Shown in pieces: positions 5,149 to 7,740 of a stretch of 7,740 nt of DNA. The stretch comes from DASYQV01 sp036005125. Lineage in GTDB: Bacteria > Acidobacteriota > Vicinamibacteria > Vicinamibacterales > UBA2999. The position numbers were made by a program, and so were the translations under genes. The notes below the pieces were generated by a model. The model was not told where the DNA came from. It ran no database searches and was given only the letters and a program-made list of their open reading frames with translations. The stretch is taken from contig DASYQV010000075.1 in NCBI GenBank assembly GCA_036005125.1, positions 1 through 7,740 on the forward strand, in the 5' to 3' direction. Position 1 is the first letter of the stretch. Every line of letters starts with the position of its first letter.

Positions 5149-6924
5149 TTAGCGGGCGCCCTGCACTTGTTTCTCTTTCGCGCGCGCGCCGCTGAGGATG
5201 TTCTTGATCCCGTAGTTCCCCTCGTGACACGCGTATTCCACGAGCTCGTACTGTTCGTCATCTTTGTCGAACGTGAACATGCCGGTCCACGGCTTCGTCC
5301 AGGTCGTCGGGTCGTCGATGGTGAACCGGTACTCCATCACGTTGGGAGCGATGCGCGTGTAGCGTTCGATGAGCTTCATCTTTGCGCTCGACCCCTGGAA
5401 CGACGCCTTGCCGTTGAAATTCGTCGTCTCGATGACGAGCGTGTCGCCCTCCCACCGGCCCTGTGAATAGCCCAGCCACGAGGTGAGCTCGGATCCGACG
5501 TTCGGCTGAGGCCTGGTGGGGATCACGCGCGTTTCGTGGATCATCTCCTTCGTGATCGTGACGTATCCAGGCCCCTGCGTGACCTGCAGCCCGTTGTTGT
5601 AGACGATCGGCATCATCATGGCGGGCAGCCCGCGTGTGATGCATCGCACGAATGGCGCGAGATCCTCCGGACCCGCCGGCAGGCCGTAGCCGGGATTCGG
5701 ACCGGCGCCTTCCTCGCTCGCGGCGGCGCGGCGCGCCGCTTCCGCCAGCCGCGCTCCTTCTGTCGTTAACGGCGGGAGGCGGCCATCCGGCGGGTCGATG
5801 ATCATCGCGACCTGCCTGGAAGGCGCTGTCTTCACGTAGCCAAGCGTCGTGTCGCGCCACTCGCGCTCGTAGCCCCAGATGCTGCCGAGCGTCCCGCGCT
5901 CGCGCCTCGCCTCGGCCTGTTCGGCGGTCAGCGTGCCGACCGCGGCCAGGTCTTTCGGCCGCTCGAGCGGGATGCCGTGCGCCGAGTTGCCGGTATAGAG
6001 GCCTTGTATATCGGGCTCGCCCCACGGGGTCCGCGGCGTCGTGTAAGGCGCGCGCCGATCCGCCGCGACGGCTGCCGGCGTCGAGCCGCGCGCAATCACC
6101 GAATCGCTGACGAAGCCGGGCTCGAGCACGGCGACGCGGACGTTGTCGGGGCCGGCGAGCAGTGCACCCTTCGCGTTGCCACGAGATGGCTTCAGCTCCT
6201 TCACGACCGTCGCGCCCTGCTTACGCAGGTCCGCGGCCGCGCTGTCCAGACTGGTGACCACGAACGCGACGCGATCGATCGCGCGCCCCTCCGTTGATGC
6301 CGGCTTGCCCTCCTCCTGGCGTTCCGCGAGCACCCAGACGCCGTCGTACAACAGCCCATCGAGCTGACCCTTCAGCCTGGCGGGCTTGCCGCCGAACATC
6401 TTCCGATACCAGGTCAGGGTTGCGGTTGGATCCGTTGCGCTGAGGTGGACGTGATGGAAACCGGTCACCTCGGGGTCCTGCACCAGCTCGATTCGCGTCC
6501 CCCAGGGATCGAAGAGGAAACCGTGCGCGAACAACCCGGGGACCTCCTGAAACATCGCCCCGCCCGGGAATCGCTGGAGCCTCACGCCAGCGCCTCTGAC
6601 GCCGACCCGTTCGAGCTCGGTCATCTTGGCCTTGACGTCGGGGAACGAGAAGCTGATGTGGTTCACGCCGGTGCCCTGGGTGCTTCCCATGGTCGGCTGC
6701 ACCACGAAGACGAGCTCGACGCGACCGCATTTCGCCGTGTCCGTGCGGTCGGCAATCGCCTCACACTGCATGTGCCGGGCATACCAGCGGACGCCCTCGG
6801 ACGGGCTCGACGCCGTGATGTAGACCTGGTGGACCCTGGCGTCTGCGGCACGGGCCGCATCTGGCGCCGCAACACCGAACGCCACCGCGGCCGCGAACGC
6901 ACATGCGCCAACCTTCGTCGTCAT
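5149..6924 (-). CDS. Exported fusion of two VOC (glyoxalase-like) domains and a PDLxG-type C-terminal domain
   Basis: A 591-residue protein. The ATG at 6924 follows GGAGG by 9 bases and starts a signal peptide (MTTKVGACAF, cleavage near AARA-AD, residue 26). A longer frame from 7014 lacks this and overlaps the upstream gene. Residues 30-150 form one VOC domain (VHQVYITA, GRVELVFVV, GVNHISFSFPDV, FDPWGTRIELVQ). Residues 153-270 form a second (GFHHVHLSATDP, TLTWYRKMFGG, AIDRVAFVVTSLD, VAVLEPGF). Residues 292-580 resemble the protein encoded upstream: PWGEPDIQGLY, IPLERPKDL, RCITRGLP, GRWEGDTLVIET, LIERYTR, CHEGNYGIKNILSGAR. VOC domains bind metals and small molecules and often act on aldehydes, catechols or antibiotics. 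No substrate can be read here, and an exported VOC enzyme is unusual. It lies 28 bases after the upstream gene. Confidence 0.85.
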   Translation of the reverse strand: MTTKVGACAFAAAVAFGVAAPDAARAADARVHQVYITASSPSEGVRWYARHMQCEAIADRTDTAKCGRVELVFVVQPTMGSTQGTGVNHISFSFPDVKAKMTELERVGVRGAGVRLQRFPGGAMFQEVPGLFAHGFLFDPWGTRIELVQDPEVTGFHHVHLSATDPTATLTWYRKMFGGKPARLKGQLDGLLYDGVWVLAERQEEGKPASTEGRAIDRVAFVVTSLDSAAADLRKQGATVVKELKPSRGNAKGALLAGPDNVRVAVLEPGFVSDSVIARGSTPAAVAADRRAPYTTPRTPWGEPDIQGLYTGNSAHGIPLERPKDLAAVGTLTAEQAEARRERGTLGSIWGYEREWRDTTLGYVKTAPSRQVAMIIDPPDGRLPPLTTEGARLAEAARRAAASEEGAGPNPGYGLPAGPEDLAPFVRCITRGLPAMMMPIVYNNGLQVTQGPGYVTITKEMIHETRVIPTRPQPNVGSELTSWLGYSQGRWEGDTLVIETTNFNGKASFQGSSAKMKLIERYTRIAPNVMEYRFTIDDPTTWTKPWTGMFTFDKDDEQYELVEYACHEGNYGIKNILSGARAKEKQVQGAR

Positions 6925-6952
6925 GTTGTGCTTCCTCCACAGTCCTGCCGGG

Positions 6953-7740
6953 TCACCGTGTCCGTGTCGGGACCTTGCGTAAATGACCGTACAGGAGATC
7001 TTCCGAGAACTCAACGCAATTGAACTCGAGGACGCGGGCGTTTTCTTCGAGCCGCCGGTAAAGCGGCATCCTGATCACCCAGGGGCGCGTGAACACCATC
7101 GGATCTTCGATGGTCGCCTCGTACATGATCGCGTTGCGGCCCATCGGCGTATACCGCTCCACGACGTGCAGGGACGAGCTGGCGAAATTGCCCGATCGGT
7201 CGAACCAGGCTTCTCCGTTGAACCCGGCTGCATCGACTACGAGCGTGTCTTTCTCCCAACGACCGTGCGACCGGCCCATCCACGTATCGATCGGCGAGGG
7301 CTCCGCGTCTTTCCTGTCCATGTGGATGGTGCGGCTCGCCATGGCGAAGCCGTAGACCATCATGATTTTCTTGTCGCCCTGGACGATCTGGAATGGATAC
7401 GGCAGGTAGGTCGCGCGCGGCACGCCCGGCATGTAGCACTTGGCTTCCGGGTCCTCGCTCATCCGCTTCTCGAAGTTCTTCTGCTTCTGCGCAAGGGCCG
7501 CGGGCTGATACGGGATCACGCCGCCGACCACGACCCCTTGTCCTGGAGGCATCGCGCCAACCGCGCCGAGATCGGGATGGCCGGGTCGGGCCGGATGGTC
7601 CAGCAGGTCCCAGTTGGCCGTGCTCATCGCCTGCCAGATTCCGTTCAGGTCGGGATGACCGTCCCACGCACGCGCCACCTGGTCCGCGGAGGTCTGCGTC
7701 TGCGCCCCGGCCCGACCTGCCGGGCCGCAGAGAACGAGGA
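6953..7740 (-). CDS. Secreted PDLxG-family protein of unknown function, 5' end beyond the window
   Basis: The frame is open from the right edge to the TGA at 6953, giving 261 complete residues. A GTG at 7678 could be taken as a start, but the 20 residues before it (LVLCGPAGRAGAQ then TQTSADQ) look like the end of a signal peptide. The true start therefore lies beyond 7740. Visible motifs in order: WDGHPDLNGIW, AKCYMPGVP, FQIVQGDKKIMMVYGF, SRTIHMDRK, GRSHGRWEKDTLVVDAAGF, VVERYTP, MYEATIEDPMVFTRPW, FNCVEF. The same order appears in the C-terminal domain of the next gene, so the two share a family. The visible mature part has exactly two Cys, after EDPEAK and in FNCVEF, which match two Cys of the neighbour. 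Enzymatic activity is unknown. It is the most upstream visible gene of the operon. Confidence 0.8.
   Translation of the reverse strand, partial: LVLCGPAGRAGAQTQTSADQVARAWDGHPDLNGIWQAMSTANWDLLDHPARPGHPDLGAVGAMPPGQGVVVGGVIPYQPAALAQKQKNFEKRMSEDPEAKCYMPGVPRATYLPYPFQIVQGDKKIMMVYGFAMASRTIHMDRKDAEPSPIDTWMGRSHGRWEKDTLVVDAAGFNGEAWFDRSGNFASSSLHVVERYTPMGRNAIMYEATIEDPMVFTRPWVIRMPLYRRLEENARVLEFNCVEFSEDLLYGHLRKVPTRTR

Noticed and set aside
7676..7678. GTG at 7678 as the start of the right-edge gene
   Set aside because: The frame stays open to the window edge and the upstream residues look like a signal-peptide end, so the gene starts outside the window.

Overview
The window is GC-rich bacterial DNA encoding mostly exported proteins: five of the six genes seen carry a signal peptide or the end of one. 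The mix points to Acidobacteriota, perhaps Vicinamibacteria-like. It includes a secreted S9 dipeptidyl peptidase, a DUF6152 protein, two members of a secreted family marked by 'PDLxG', 'GRWExDTLV' and 'CHEGNY' motifs, and a protein with a 'GFRNQGQFVAAL' helical module. This is family-based inference; there is no rRNA or other marker here.

Layout, left to right. Bases 1-100 hold the first 33 codons of an unidentified minus-strand gene. It diverges from a plus-strand S9 peptidase (265-2334) across a spacer holding a large inverted repeat built of eight 7-bp units. The peptidase converges on a minus-strand pair (4390 to 2514). The spacer between them carries a nested, REP-like palindromic element (about 2393-2472). 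The pair is a low-complexity protein with a perfect 6-residue Pro/Thr repeat, then a predicted outer-membrane beta-barrel, joined by an overlapping TAATG. A 303-bp spacer with a strong hairpin separates them from a three-gene minus-strand operon (7740 to 4694). That operon encodes a PDLxG-family protein cut by the window edge, a fusion of two VOC (glyoxalase-like) domains to a PDLxG-type domain, and a small DUF6152 protein.

The operon is the most unusual part. Genes are 28 and 17 bp apart, all three products appear exported, and one family occurs both alone and fused to a VOC pair. A shared extracytoplasmic role, such as modifying or binding a small molecule or metal, is plausible but unproven. 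No CRISPR array, tRNA, rRNA, transposase or phage gene was seen. Long open frames antisense to the real genes look like by-products of high GC and repeats.
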